Positions 53,430-64,000 of a stretch of DNA of 64,000 bases are shown piece after piece. Below the pieces are notes generated by a model, which saw nothing but the letters and a program-made list of their open reading frames with translations, ran no database searches and was not told the origin of the DNA. The position numbers were made by a program, and so were the translations under genes. Every line of letters starts with the position of its first letter. Within the stretch, counting starts at the first letter, position 1. The DNA comes from Owenia fusiformis. Its lineage: Eukaryota; Annelida; Polychaeta; Sabellida; Oweniidae. The stretch is from the NCBI GenBank assembly GCA_903813345.2, contig CAIIXF020000008.1, positions 34,436,867 to 34,500,866 of the forward strand, written 5' to 3'.

Positions 53430-56400
53430 ATGGCCAAGATTCAGCCTCCAAACCCTTTTAACTTTGATAAACCCAATGAGTGGATTGCTTGGAGAGAAAG
53501 GTTCCTGAGGTTTAGGCTAGCTACAAAACTTAACAAAGAGGATGATATTACACAAGTCAGTCAACTTATATATATTATGGGCCAATCCGCAGAGGACATA
53601 TACAAACAGTTTACGTTTGAGCCCTTACCAGTTGCTGAAGATGGCCAAATACTTGATCCGCCAGACAACAGGTACAATTTTGATGCCGTTTTGGGCAAAT
53701 TTGATAACTATTTTGTGCCAAAGATAAACATTATTCATGAACGAAGGGTCTTCAACCTTAGACAACTGGGAGAGTCAGAAACAATGGAGGAATATATCCG
53801 AGATTTGTATAAACTGAGTCAACATTGTTCGTTCGTTGACAGAAACGAAATGATTCGCGATAAGATCATCGTTTCCATCAAAGACAGAGACTTGTCAGAG
53901 CGAGTCCAGACACTTGCCATGACGTGTGATCTCACTCTAGAGAAAACTATTGAACTAGTTCGTAGTCATGAACTTATAATATCACAGTCTCAAGCTGAAG
54001 GGAGACCTACTGATACAAGTAACGTTGATTTTGTTCGTAAGCGACCCCCGCAACAGAGAGCTACACGACAAAACTACAGAAAACAAGACCAGGCACAACA
54101 CAAAGCAGACAAACACAAGTGTGACAGATGTGGCTACATTCACAGAAATGATAAATGCCCTGCTAAAGGAAAAACCTGTCATAATTGCAAGAAATTAAAT
54201 CATTTCTCAAGTGTGTGTAAATCAAATAAGAAATCTGTTGATAAAAGAGTTGTACATGAATGTTATGATGAATGTGCTGAAGCCGATCTTGACACTACTG
54301 AGTTTCATGTAGGTGAGCTTGTGCATTTGGTTGATTCTGCCAAGTCACTGATTGTAGATAGGCACACAGAGCCACCATGGCGTGTGACCTTACCCATTTG
54401 TGGTAAATTGATGAGTTTCAAGATCGACACAGGCGCTGATGTAAATGTTATGAGTAACAAAGCATATGAATGCCTTACACCAAAACCTAGGTTACAAAGG
54501 CATGATGGTCCTCCACTGAAGTCAGTAGGTGGGGTAATAGATACAAGAGGTTATTTTATAACAAATAGCAATCTTGATGGTACCAAATTCTCAATGAGAA
54601 TATTTGTATTAAATGGGCCAAAGTGTGATAACTTATTATGTCGCAGATCTGCTAAAATGTTGAATCTAGTTACTAAAAATGTACATGTTGTAACTCAGAC
54701 CTCTCAGAGCGAGGCAGGTAAAATTGGTTCTGATCCTGGTAACCATAGAAATAAAATTCCAATGCCCCCTAGTAACAATACTTCTGAAATGCCAGGTCAT
54801 GTAAAAGACCCCATAAATGATAATGAATTGTATGGGGAAGTGGGTACAATGAAATGTGAGCCAGTCAAAATTGAGTTGAAGCAAGATGCTGAACCATATG
54901 CTGTTGTGGTACCGAGGCGCGTTCCATTTCCTATAATGAAACCATTACAAGAAAAACTCGAATCAATGGAATCCAATGGTATTATTGCCAAGATAACTGA
55001 GCCTACTGAGTGGTGTTCACCCATGGTCCCGGTAGTCTCAAAGTCAGGAAAAATTCGCGTGACGGTTGACTTTAGAAAACTTAATAAATCAGTTAAGCGC
55101 GAGAGATTTGTCCTACCAACCATTGACTGTATATTACAGAAACTTTCGGGAAGTTCTGTCTTTTCCACCCTCGACGCCACAGGAGGTTTTCATCAAGTGC
55201 CACTTAGCGAGGTAAGTCAGCGTTTTACAACGTTTATAACACCCTTCGGTCGTTACGTATACAAGAAGATGCCACAAGGCATATCGCTTGCTCCAGAAAT
55301 CTTTCAAAGAGAAATGTCGCGCATTTTGCAAAATTGTCCTGGAGTAGCAGTATTCATGGATGATATTATCGTTCATGGTAAGAATGTAGAAGATCATGAT
55401 AAAAATCTCAAACAAGTCTTACAGAAAATCAAACAGTCCGGTCTAGTTCTCAACAAGGCGAAGTGTCATTACCGGAAGCCTGAGCTCGTATTTTTAGGGC
55501 ATAAAATTAGCGCTAATGGAGTCTCGCCAGACCCAGCCAAAGTCGCTGCGATAGTGGAAATGGAAATTCCTGAAAATGTTGAAGAATTACGACGATTCTT
55601 AGGCATGATAAATTGGATAGGTAGGTTTATACCAAACTTATCTACAATGCTTCACCCATTGAATGAACTTTTGAGAAAAGACACAATTTGGACATGGGGA
55701 AAAGCACAAATGGATGCCTTTGAAACAGTGAAACAGAAGGTAAGTAGTAAGCCTGTTCTAAAATACTACGACATCAATAAGCCATCGCGTGTTAGTGCTG
55801 ACAGTAGCTGTTACGGGTTAGGCGGTGTCTTAGAGCAACAGCATGGAACAGATTGGTTTCCTGTTCATTACTGTTCTCGTTCATTAACTGATGCCGAACG
55901 CCGCTATGCTCAAATTGAAAAGGAACTTTTGGCAGGGGTGTGGTCAATGGAAAAATTCAGTCAGTATTTGGTCGGACTAGAATCATTTGTATATGTGACT
56001 GATCACAAACCTCTGGTGCCAATTATAAATCAAAAGGATCTTGATCAAACACCGGTGCGATGCCAGAGAATGCTAATTCGTCTCATGAGGTTTAATTGTA
56101 TCGCTGAATACAGACCCGGAAAGACATTAGTCATAGCAGACACATTGTCTAGAAAACCGCTTAGTAGCATGGAATCAAACACTGTAGAAAGTGTGACGGA
56201 ATATGAGAGTTTCATATATGATAACCTACCAGTCGCGAAGTCGCGTCTTGAGAATATTCGTGACTTGTCACAGATTGATCCTGAAATCTCAACAGTCATG
56301 AATTATGTTCTTCATGGTTGGCCGGAATATTACAAAGACGTGAAAGAAGTTGCCAAGCGATACTATGATTGTAGAGAATCCTTGAGTGTTGTCAATGACA

Positions 56401-57611
56401 TACTTATGTATGGTAACCGTATCACTATACCGGCTGCATGTCGCAATAATATTCTTGATCAAATTCACGAGGGTCACTTCGGAATTCACAAATGCCGTGA
56501 ACGCGCTAATGGGACAGTATGGTGGCCAGGGCTTACATCACAAATCAAAGAATTGGTGGCCAAATGTAAGCACTGCCAAATTTTGAAACCTAAACAGAGA
56601 AGTGAACCATTAATTCCAACAAAATTACCAGATCGCCCCTGGCAGCAATTAGCAACTGATTTATGTGAATGCTTCAAGAAGCAATATTTAGTCACAGTTG
56701 ATTACTATTCTCGCTATCTAGAAATTGCTCATGTTAGGGGTAGTGTCACAACAACTCAAATCATAAACAAACTCAAAAAGATATTTGCCAGGAATGGTAT
56801 CCCTGAAGTGTTAGTATCAGATAATGGACCACAGTTTAGCTCAAAACAATTTGCAGATTTCGCAAAAGAGTTTGATTTTAAACATGTAACATCAAGTCCC
56901 AGATACAGTCAAAGTAACGGTCTTGCAGAAAGAGCCGTCCAAACTGCCAAACGTATTCTCAAATCAGAAGACCCCTTAAGCTCCCTTATGAATTATCGGG
57001 CCACTCCAGTCAGTTCTACAGGTAAAACGCCAAGTCAATTACTCTATGGTAGACAAATCAGAACTAAACTGCCAGTTTTGCCTGAGAATCTAAACCCAAA
57101 TTGGCCTGATAAACAGGAAGTTCAAAACAATGATGCTAAAGCAAAATCACTGTATGCCAAACATTTTAACAGATCTCATGGTGCAAGAAAACTTGAGAAA
57201 CTGTCCCCTGGACAGTCTGTGAGAGTGAAGCTTGATCAGGAAAAGGCATGGAGTAAACCATATAAGGTTCTCAATCAAGCTCACACTCCTAGGTCATACA
57301 TTATCAAAAGTGACAGTGGAACTTTGTTCAGGAGAAATCGTAGACATTTGATGCCAACAGGCCATGATCCTACTCCTACTCCTGAACGGGGTTCTAACAT
57401 GCTTAAACCAATGGTGTTTTTGTCAAGCAAACATCCCAAGGAGGGAGGGATGGATAGTGGTGGTCAAAATACTAATAATGTTCCACTTACTAGTAATACT
57501 ACACCAGTCTCTCATAGCTCTATTATCACTGAACCAAGTTCTAGTTCTCCATTAAGGAAATCAAAGAGGATTGTAAATCAGCCAAAATGGCTCAAAGACT
57601 ATGTAACTTGA
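53430..57611 (+). CDS. Ty3/gypsy Gag-Pol polyprotein (1393 aa)
   Basis: Retroelement polyprotein in one frame. Order of domains: Gag (about 1-220); two zinc knuckles (CDRCGYIHRNDKCP, CHNCKKLNHFSSVC, about 231-265); aspartic protease DTGADVNVM (D333); reverse transcriptase with VTVDFRKLN, STLDATGGFHQVPL and FMDD (642-645); RNase H (SADSSCYGLGGV, VTDHKPLV); integrase with an HHCC finger (HEGHFGIHKC...CKHC) and D,D-35-E acids in VDYYSRY, SDNGPQF and GLAERAV. No chromodomain or envelope is seen. No stop interrupts it, so it may be competent. The single ORF, small LTRs and two knuckles suggest the Mag clade (inference). Confidence 0.93.
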   Translation: MAKIQPPNPFNFDKPNEWIAWRERFLRFRLATKLNKEDDITQVSQLIYIMGQSAEDIYKQFTFEPLPVAEDGQILDPPDNRYNFDAVLGKFDNYFVPKINIIHERRVFNLRQLGESETMEEYIRDLYKLSQHCSFVDRNEMIRDKIIVSIKDRDLSERVQTLAMTCDLTLEKTIELVRSHELIISQSQAEGRPTDTSNVDFVRKRPPQQRATRQNYRKQDQAQHKADKHKCDRCGYIHRNDKCPAKGKTCHNCKKLNHFSSVCKSNKKSVDKRVVHECYDECAEADLDTTEFHVGELVHLVDSAKSLIVDRHTEPPWRVTLPICGKLMSFKIDTGADVNVMSNKAYECLTPKPRLQRHDGPPLKSVGGVIDTRGYFITNSNLDGTKFSMRIFVLNGPKCDNLLCRRSAKMLNLVTKNVHVVTQTSQSEAGKIGSDPGNHRNKIPMPPSNNTSEMPGHVKDPINDNELYGEVGTMKCEPVKIELKQDAEPYAVVVPRRVPFPIMKPLQEKLESMESNGIIAKITEPTEWCSPMVPVVSKSGKIRVTVDFRKLNKSVKRERFVLPTIDCILQKLSGSSVFSTLDATGGFHQVPLSEVSQRFTTFITPFGRYVYKKMPQGISLAPEIFQREMSRILQNCPGVAVFMDDIIVHGKNVEDHDKNLKQVLQKIKQSGLVLNKAKCHYRKPELVFLGHKISANGVSPDPAKVAAIVEMEIPENVEELRRFLGMINWIGRFIPNLSTMLHPLNELLRKDTIWTWGKAQMDAFETVKQKVSSKPVLKYYDINKPSRVSADSSCYGLGGVLEQQHGTDWFPVHYCSRSLTDAERRYAQIEKELLAGVWSMEKFSQYLVGLESFVYVTDHKPLVPIINQKDLDQTPVRCQRMLIRLMRFNCIAEYRPGKTLVIADTLSRKPLSSMESNTVESVTEYESFIYDNLPVAKSRLENIRDLSQIDPEISTVMNYVLHGWPEYYKDVKEVAKRYYDCRESLSVVNDILMYGNRITIPAACRNNILDQIHEGHFGIHKCRERANGTVWWPGLTSQIKELVAKCKHCQILKPKQRSEPLIPTKLPDRPWQQLATDLCECFKKQYLVTVDYYSRYLEIAHVRGSVTTTQIINKLKKIFARNGIPEVLVSDNGPQFSSKQFADFAKEFDFKHVTSSPRYSQSNGLAERAVQTAKRILKSEDPLSSLMNYRATPVSSTGKTPSQLLYGRQIRTKLPVLPENLNPNWPDKQEVQNNDAKAKSLYAKHFNRSHGARKLEKLSPGQSVRVKLDQEKAWSKPYKVLNQAHTPRSYIIKSDSGTLFRRNRRHLMPTGHDPTPTPERGSNMLKPMVFLSSKHPKEGGMDSGGQNTNNVPLTSNTTPVSHSSIITEPSSSSPLRKSKRIVNQPKWLKDYVT

Positions 57612-58082
57612 AATAATACTTTTCATGCATATAAACTGTCAAGTCTCATAAGACAGTAGTGTACATTCAGACATTAAATGATTAAAGCTCATAATAATGT
57701 ACACATAGTTAACAGTTTGTTTAGATAATGATTTTTATAAAATGTTCAAACAACACAGATTGGTGTGGATTACGTTTTATAATGCATGTTTTATTTTAAA
57801 CATTTGTATTGATTATATGTTAGACAATCTTTTGTTAGAGATGTGTATAAGAAAAACAAAATCAGCATACAGTATTTTCTACTACCGTATTCAACATGAT
57901 AAGTGCACAGGATGAATACAGGTTTAAGACATGGACTCATAAGCAGTGAATTTTGACTTTTGATACCCTGATATATATATCTACAGATGAAGACTCTCAA
58001 AATTGTAGACACTTGAACATTTAAACATAGGCCTATAGACTGATAAAATTACTGTATCATTCAAAAAGAAAAAAAAAGGAGA

Positions 58083-58244
58083 TGTCATGTAATTGTCTGA
58101 TTGTATTGTTGGGCTGGCAAGCCATAATTATTTTGTATTACGTCATGATGTACAGGGATCGGGGCTTACGCCATATTGAAATAAACTGGACAAAGTCAGC
58201 CAATATATCTCTTAGTGTTATTCGAAATATAACGTAACAGAACA
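58083..58244 (+). repeat. Right LTR
   Basis: Matches the left LTR over all 162 bp with one visible difference. Preceded by a polypurine tract at about 58064-58082. Confidence 0.95.
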
Positions 58245-58323
58245 CTAGTTAACGAAAAAATCCTATGCTAGCCAGTTATGCTGCAAAAATAGCATTGTTT
58301 TAAGGTTTAGAAAATTGCATATA

Positions 58324-58966
58324 CAGGGTGTCCCGAAAGTATGGGGCCCCCCCTAGGCAGACATACAACAATGTCCCCATAGTATGTATCATATATCATT
58401 TTAAAGCTTGTCCAAAGTTACATTGATTTGCCAAGTACCATGGTTCAACTCACAAATGGGAAAAAGTTACATACATTTCAAAATGTACTGTTTTACCAAA
58501 ATTAAAGTTTAGTTTTACACAAAATGAATAGTCGCCGCGTCTCCCTTGGCCATGTTAACAGAACCAATTCTTTCCAGATATGACCTTAAATACACTGCAA
58601 ATAGGGGTATGGCATTTAATAATCCTAATAAAACCTTTTTAAGACATTTTAGAAGAGTTTCCTTGGAGTATCTGCCCTTACCGACCTCTTTTTACAACTC
58701 AATATCCATCCTCTCTTTAATGATATCACCCATATTTTTGGTCACATTCAGGTTAGCGGTGTTTCCAGGATACTGATTTTAACTTTAATTTTGGCCAAAC
58801 ACTAAGTTTTGAAATGCCTGTAACTTTTTACCATTTGTAAATTGATCGATGATACTTGGCAAATCAATGTAACTTTGGATGAGCTTTAAAATGATATATG
58901 ACACATACTATGGGGACATTGGTGTATGTCTGCCTAGGGGGGGCCCCATACTTTCGGGACACCCTG
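58324..58966. mobile_element. Mariner-type MITE, 643 bp
   Basis: Terminal inverted repeats begin CAGGGTGTCCCGAAAGTATG and are flanked by TA on each side. The inverted match (GGCAGACATACA, CATAGTATGT, TTTAAAGC, CAAAGTTACATTGATTTGCC) extends about 150 bp inward. This end sequence is characteristic of the IS630/Tc1/mariner group. There is no transposase. Removing it restores the surrounding element (AATTGCATA|TATGTCCTGC). Confidence 0.88.
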
Positions 58967-59560
58967 TATATGTCCTGCATGCATTAAAATTGGAATGATG
59001 ATTGAGTCTCAATTAGAAATATTTAAAAAAAAAATTTCTATGACCCACCCCCTCTAAATAATCAAAAGTGGGCGTGGCATTTAACTGAATGATCAAGCCT
59101 ACTTAACAGTAGATAACTTCAATTGTATAGCCAGTATTATCACAATTTTAACAGAAGGTATGATTCTTGTATCAGTTAACATTTTCTATGATTTTTCTAT
59201 CCCTCCTCAATATTTGTAACCCCTCCCCCTCCTCCACCACCCCTCCCGCAGGACAAAAGTAGGGGATACATTGAAAATGATTAATAACTTTACAACAATG
59301 CAGCAAATAACCACCAATTTTTCAGACAGAATAAATGTATATGTCATCAGTAATTTGAAATAATTCTTGGTGATGATGGTTCTATAGAAACAGGATTTGA
59401 TTGTTGTGAATTTGTGTAGATTGGGTGGGGGGGGGCTAGTTTATGAAGAATCATATCCTAGTAAATTATGCTGCAAAATACCATTGTTTTAAGGTTTAGG
59501 AACTGTGTCCTTTATATATTAAAACTGAAATAATGATAGGATGTCATTCACAAATAAATT

Positions 59561-60279
59561 TTTTGATGAGATTATAATAATAGGTGACATTAACAAACTT
59601 TGATTTAGCGGCAGAAAAGAAGGTCTATAATATTGCCCGATCCTTTAATGTTTCACTGCAATGCTTTCATTAGATTGGGGACATTCCATACCCTTTTGTG
59701 CTGTGGGAAAATATATGAGATTAAGGGTTCGATGACATTCTTATAGAATCTTAGATATTTGCAGTTCAATTGATGGTAGTGGAAAACACTTCAACAAGGC
59801 CTCCAGAGTTCATCAAGTCAGGAATGAGGAATTGGAATCCTTGTTGATTTCAAAATTCCATGGATCTGGAGAGTATTCAGCTTACTTATCGTATGATCTG
59901 TAAAATGAAGCCCTCTGATTGGTCAGTTCTTGTTCTGTACCAATCTGTATTGCTACTGAGATTGTCCTTATTGATCATCTCCTTAGCAATACAAAAAATA
60001 TTGGGACGGAGGGGACAATCTCAGTAGCAATACAGAATATTTCATAGGAATTACCTTCTGAGTAAAATGTATTGGCCTAAGACCACACAATAAAAATGTT
60101 ATAGAATGATTTGAGGTGCAATACAGGATATATTCTGCTCTCAATATTATGTATTGGCACTCGACCTTGTCTCTCCAACACAGAATTTCTCGAGCAGAAT
60201 ATATACTGTATTGCATTTCAAATCATTCAATAACTTCTATTACTGCTACTGCAACTAAAGCCTTAGTTGATATTGAAAA
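59561..60279. repeat. Interior of the 11.3-kb element with two hairpins
   Basis: Non-coding. CTGTATTGCTACTGAGATTG at 59945 is mirrored at about 60012-60035. GTTATAGAATGATTTGAGG at 60098 is mirrored by AAATCATTCAATAAC at about 60220-60234. Confidence 0.7.
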
Positions 60280-61123
60280 CAACTAGATAACGGCAACTCC
60301 GCGGAGTAGCAAATCCCAACGAACAAAATATCAATTACCGAATTCCAATCAATTATACTCATTACTTTGGTTGAAAATGAAAAAACTAGATTTTAGAATT
60401 GCGAATTCCTGCAAAGCAGCCATTTTGAATTTTCTGAGGTACAAATCTGAAAAATAATACCATAATTGTGATCTACTCCAAAATTCCTTCAATTTGAGTA
60501 TAATATAGCCATACTTTGAAGGGATCGAAAAATTATTGCGAAATCGTACATTAGACGGCCATTTTGAATTTTACGAGGCTCCAATCAGAAAAAAATACAA
60601 TATTTGCAATCTACTCTTAATTGCCTTTCATTTGAGTATAATAAAGCTATACTTCAGAAAGATCTAAAAATTAGCAAAAATTTCTGTTTTCCTGTCCCCC
60701 CATACATGGCCCCTGGGGGTCAGGATGAAAAACACGGAATATATGTGAAATAGATAAATGTTGTGAATACACTACCAAAATTTCAAACAATAATATTAAT
60801 TACTTTGGTTTAGAATGAAAAATTTATGATTTTTGCGAAAAAGTCCCGTCATTTTTAAAGCGGCGGCCATCTTGAAAAAAATTTTTTTTGCGTAAAACTA
60901 TTCACCAATATACATCTTTCCACAAAATATGAAAAAAATCTGTCAACTAGTATTTGAGTTATCTTCCGGACAGACGGACGGACTGACTGACTGACTGACT
61001 GACGGACTGACGGACTGACGGACGGACGGACGGACGGACGGACGGACGGACGGACGGACGGACGGACGGACGGACGGACGGAGGGCTTCACTATATCCCT
61101 AACGAACCTTGTTCGTTGGGATA
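60280..61123. mobile_element. Dispersed (CGGA)n element, copy 2
   Basis: Aligns with 8344-9112 from ACTAGATAACGGCAACTCCG to GTTCGTTGGGATAATG. The internal microsatellite is much expanded here: about 65 bp of pure CGGA units at 61015-61082, preceded by CTGA and CTGACGGA units. A minus-strand ORF with SVRPSVRP repeats merely reads this tract. Confidence 0.8.
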
Positions 61124-62520
61124 ATGAGTTATCACAAAGTACCAAACATTTAAGAATGACATGAAGAATGGAAAGTTTGGAAAGACTGTCCAATACTGAG
61201 TTTCAGAACATGATTTGATTGATATATCACTGTACTTTGAATTACCAGAGAATGGAACATCAGCCAGTTGACGAAATGTGTTTGGAAATTTGGCTACTTG
61301 GTAAAAGGACATGTTGCCACAAACACTTTCACTGTTTTGTAAGTTGTGACACACCCTTCTCCCTGGATAACTGCAATTTGCTTTTTGCTAAGCACCATAG
61401 AATCTGTCCTCATGGAGTTTCCATGATTCCATGGCTCTCCATGAGTTTTTATTACAAACTGAATGGTGTTTCTTCATCTTGATTTGGGCGCATCAAATGA
61501 TTTAGTATTGATCCTAATACGGGCATTTAACAAATTCTTAAGAAGCAATAGCTCCTAACACTGGGTGGATTTTTTGACTTGAGTAAGTGCTGGAAGTCCT
61601 GATGATATGCATAGGAGTCTTGATTCTGTGATATCAAATGGCTTGATAAACACCACCAATCTGTACTCATGGTACATTAATAGTACCGTACAGTGCCATT
61701 CTATTATGGTGGTGTACAGTGTCCATGGTACTGTACAATACTATTTTAGTCTTGTTCCATATATTACCATACCATACAGTACCATAGCCCAAACAGTACC
61801 ATAACATACTGTTGGAGATACACAACTGTATGTAATTTTACGGTACTGTTGCCTGTGAAGCTGTCAAATGGACGTTAACTGTTATCTTCATCATTGATCA
61901 TCATAAACAACATGTTTGTGACTGAATCTTTTTAATACCAATAAGGAACGTTGAGTGCCTGTTGATTGTTGGTTGTATTGCTGAGGTTTTGATTTTGACA
62001 GCATTGTACCTACCCCGTGACCTCCTTTTATGGTACATCCCCCCATCATCTAGCTAAGATTTGACACCAGGAAATATTGTATCTACGCTAAGCAATGTCA
62101 GAAGATACATTATATTGTAGCAGGCATGGTTCTGATGATCAGAAGTGATGAAGAGATGTATTATTTTGGTTTATATCACAACCCAGTGAGGTGTGTATAA
62201 ATGATTAACTTTCCTGTTATCTCAAAATCTGCTTGGAACTATACCATAGGATTCCTATGGGAATTCCTCAAAGAGAAAATTGTAGGGAATAAGGAATGGG
62301 TACCATTTACACGATTTGAGAAATTATTGGCATACATTAAACCTATTTTAAAACAGCATTTATATGATCATAATCAATGATTCCTAGCCCTCTGAAGTTT
62401 GAAAAATAAAAAACCTGGGTGTTAATCCATAGATAATCCTTGAAAAGAGAAATATCTTTTGGGGATTATATGGTGCAGTTTTATAGTCAATAAAATGGTT
62501 TAAAGTGTATTGATGTTTTT
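61124..62520. other. Non-coding interior of the 11.3-kb element
   Basis: No intact gene. It contains GGTACTGT/ACAGTACC-rich short inverted motifs at 61660-61860, and at 62155-62460 the inverted mate of the repeat at 37220-37545, with a coding-like [16 protein letters not shown] remnant on the plus strand. Confidence 0.5.
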
Positions 62521-63857
62521 AACCCGATTCATTCTACAAACAACATGCGGTCCTTTGTTTGACAATCGAATCCTTTTTCCATAGCAACCATCAAACCTAT
62601 AATCACCATAATCTTTTTCCAGTTACTTATGACATATACATGTGTAATTTTTAGTATGTTAAGACGAGGTGAGTGGCATAAATATTTGGGGATGAACAAA
62701 ATGATAAAAAGTTAACTGATGCCTACATTGTGTAGAAATGTTGAACTATTAAGTAGGTTTGATCATACAGTTAAATGTCACACTCACTTTGGATTATAAA
62801 GAAGGATGGGTCATATTGAAATCTAGAAAATCTAATTGAAACCCAATCATCATTTCATTTTAATGCATGCAGGACATACATATGCAGTTTTCTAAACCTT
62901 AAAACAATGCTAATTTTGCAGCAGAATTCGCTAGGATAGTACTCTTTGTGAACCAGCCCCTCCCCTCCCAATATCTTCACAAGTTGTGACGATCAAATCC
63001 TGTTTAGAAACGATCATACCTATAATTACCAAGAATTTTTTCAATTACTGATTACATATTCATTTATCCTGTCTGAAAAATTGATGGTTATTCGCTGCAT
63101 TGTTGTAAAGTTATTAATCATTTTCAAGGTATCCCCTACTTTTGTCACGCGGGAGGGGTGGTGGTGACGAAGGAGGGGTTATAAATATTGAGGGGGATGA
63201 ACAAAATCATATAAACTGTTAACTGATACCAGAATCCTACATTCTGTTGAAATTGTGATAATACAGGCTATACAATTGAAGTTATATACTATTAAGTAGG
63301 CTTGATCACTCACTTAAATGCCACGCCCACTTTGGATTATTTAGAGGGGGTGGGTCATAGAAAAATTTTTTAAAAATATTTCTGATTGAGACTCAATCAT
63401 CATTCCAATTTTAATGCATGCAGGACATATATATGCAATTTTCTAAACCTTAGATCAATGCTATTTTTGCAGCATAACTTGCTTACATAGCATTTTTTCG
63501 TTAACGAGCCCCCCAAAATAGACACAAATTAGCAAATTTTGACAATCACATTCTGTTTCCATAACAACCATCATACCTATAGTCACCAATTTCTTACCAG
63601 TTATTAATGACATATATGTGCATATATTCTGAAAAAAATGTGGTTATTCATAATGATTTTGTAAAGTTATTAATTATTTTCTATGTACCCCCTACTTTTG
63701 TCATGTGGGGGGTATGAATATTGATTTTTTCCTAAACGCTGTAAAATTTTGCTTAATTATTGCCAAATTGTGGTGAGAATTACAAATTAGGATGTAACTA
63801 GTATGGTCCTCAAAATTCTACCTCCATACCGCAATTTAAGAGCTAGCCCATCACCTA

Positions 63858-64000
63858 CTGTGTTTGTTAATACATGACCTAGAAATGAGGTAACCCAGTT
63901 ATTAGACTACAAAGTGCTCAATGTATGAACAATGTAAGATATATATCAATTGCCCATAGAAGTACATGACAACATTGTAGAGCTTCAATATATGGATCAG
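63858..64000. repeat. 160-bp PSME4 acceptor/half-exon array (right part)
   Basis: The array interrupted at 52546 resumes in register (CTGTGTTTGTTAATACATGACCTAG, CATAGAAGTACATGACAAC at 63955) and runs off the window. The total copy number is therefore greater than six. Confidence 0.95.

Larger units (their letters stand above)
52902..58244 (+). mobile_element. Ty3/gypsy LTR retrotransposon, complete and young
   Basis: Two 162-bp LTRs (TG...CA) at 52902-53063 and 58083-58244 differ at one visible position (ACGGGG/ACAGGG). CTAGT flanks both sides (52897-52901, 58245-58249). A TGG-starting primer-binding region follows the left LTR at 53064, and a polypurine tract (AGAAAAAAAAAGGAGA) precedes the right LTR. 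One long gag-pol ORF lies between. It is nested in the left arm of the 11.3-kb element. Confidence 0.95.
52547..63857. mobile_element. 11.3-kb long-inverted-repeat element with nested insertions
   Basis: Ends TAGGTTATGGGCTAGC and GCTAGCCCATCACCTA. CTG flanks both sides (52544-52546, 63858-63860) and the minisatellite reads uninterrupted when the element is removed. The arms are over 1.2 kb: left 52547-52901 plus 58250-58323 plus 58969-59560, right about 62520-63857. They are built from iterated sub-repeats (CAACCATCA.ACCTATA, GTAGGGGGTAC, GTCCTGCATGCATT). TAG/CTA termini with a 3-bp duplication resemble the Academ element at 42174. No transposase is visible, so it is probably a non-autonomous relative. 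Confidence 0.8.

Noticed and set aside
60855-61193. Minus-strand ORF with many SVRP repeats
   Set aside because: It is a translation of the CGGA microsatellite inside a dispersed repeat.

Overview
This is animal nuclear DNA, AT-rich and crowded with repeats. The likely source is a marine or aquatic invertebrate, most probably a lophotrochozoan such as a bivalve mollusc. The reasons are split genes with GT/AG introns, a 2A-like recoding peptide of the kind known from molluscs, echinoderms and amphioxus, single-exon UDP-glycosyltransferases, and invertebrate transposon families (Academ, Ty3/gypsy, LINE, Crypton-like). The species call is inference; no database was searched.

Left part (1-9100). 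A 105-bp satellite with a short higher-order pattern runs off the left edge. It is followed by a plus-strand two-exon gene (4901-8355). Exon 1 encodes a hydrophobic N-terminus ending in a 2A-like motif. Exon 2 encodes a nucleotidyltransferase-like domain followed by ten 42-residue TPR units. A dispersed (CGGA)-containing repeat abuts its stop codon.

Repeat core (9.1-20 kb). No intact gene is visible. A 7.2-kb element (12175-19358) has matching inverted ends and a 6-bp target duplication. Nested inside it are a Tc1/mariner remnant, a 380-bp palindrome and a further long-inverted-repeat element.

Host gene (22.5-51.9 kb and beyond, minus strand). Thirteen exons whose splice phases all agree encode about 738 residues of the middle of PSME4/PA200, the proteasome activator. 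One intron of about 15.4 kb (22640-38041) contains two tandem, intronless UDP-glycosyltransferase genes on the same strand, a 5'-truncated LINE and duplicated Crypton-like fragments. Another intron holds a 6.4-kb Academ-type DNA transposon with an intact 1526-codon ORF. The intron upstream of the first exon seen here is split by an 11.3-kb inverted-repeat element (52547-63857), which itself contains an intact Ty3/gypsy retrotransposon and a mariner-type MITE.

Most unusual signal. At five of the thirteen PSME4 exons the splice acceptor plus the first part of the exon has been duplicated upstream into the intron (units of about 31, 59, 78, 112 and 160 bp, from 2 to more than 12 copies). The gene therefore carries several arrays of decoy 3' splice sites, all on the acceptor side.
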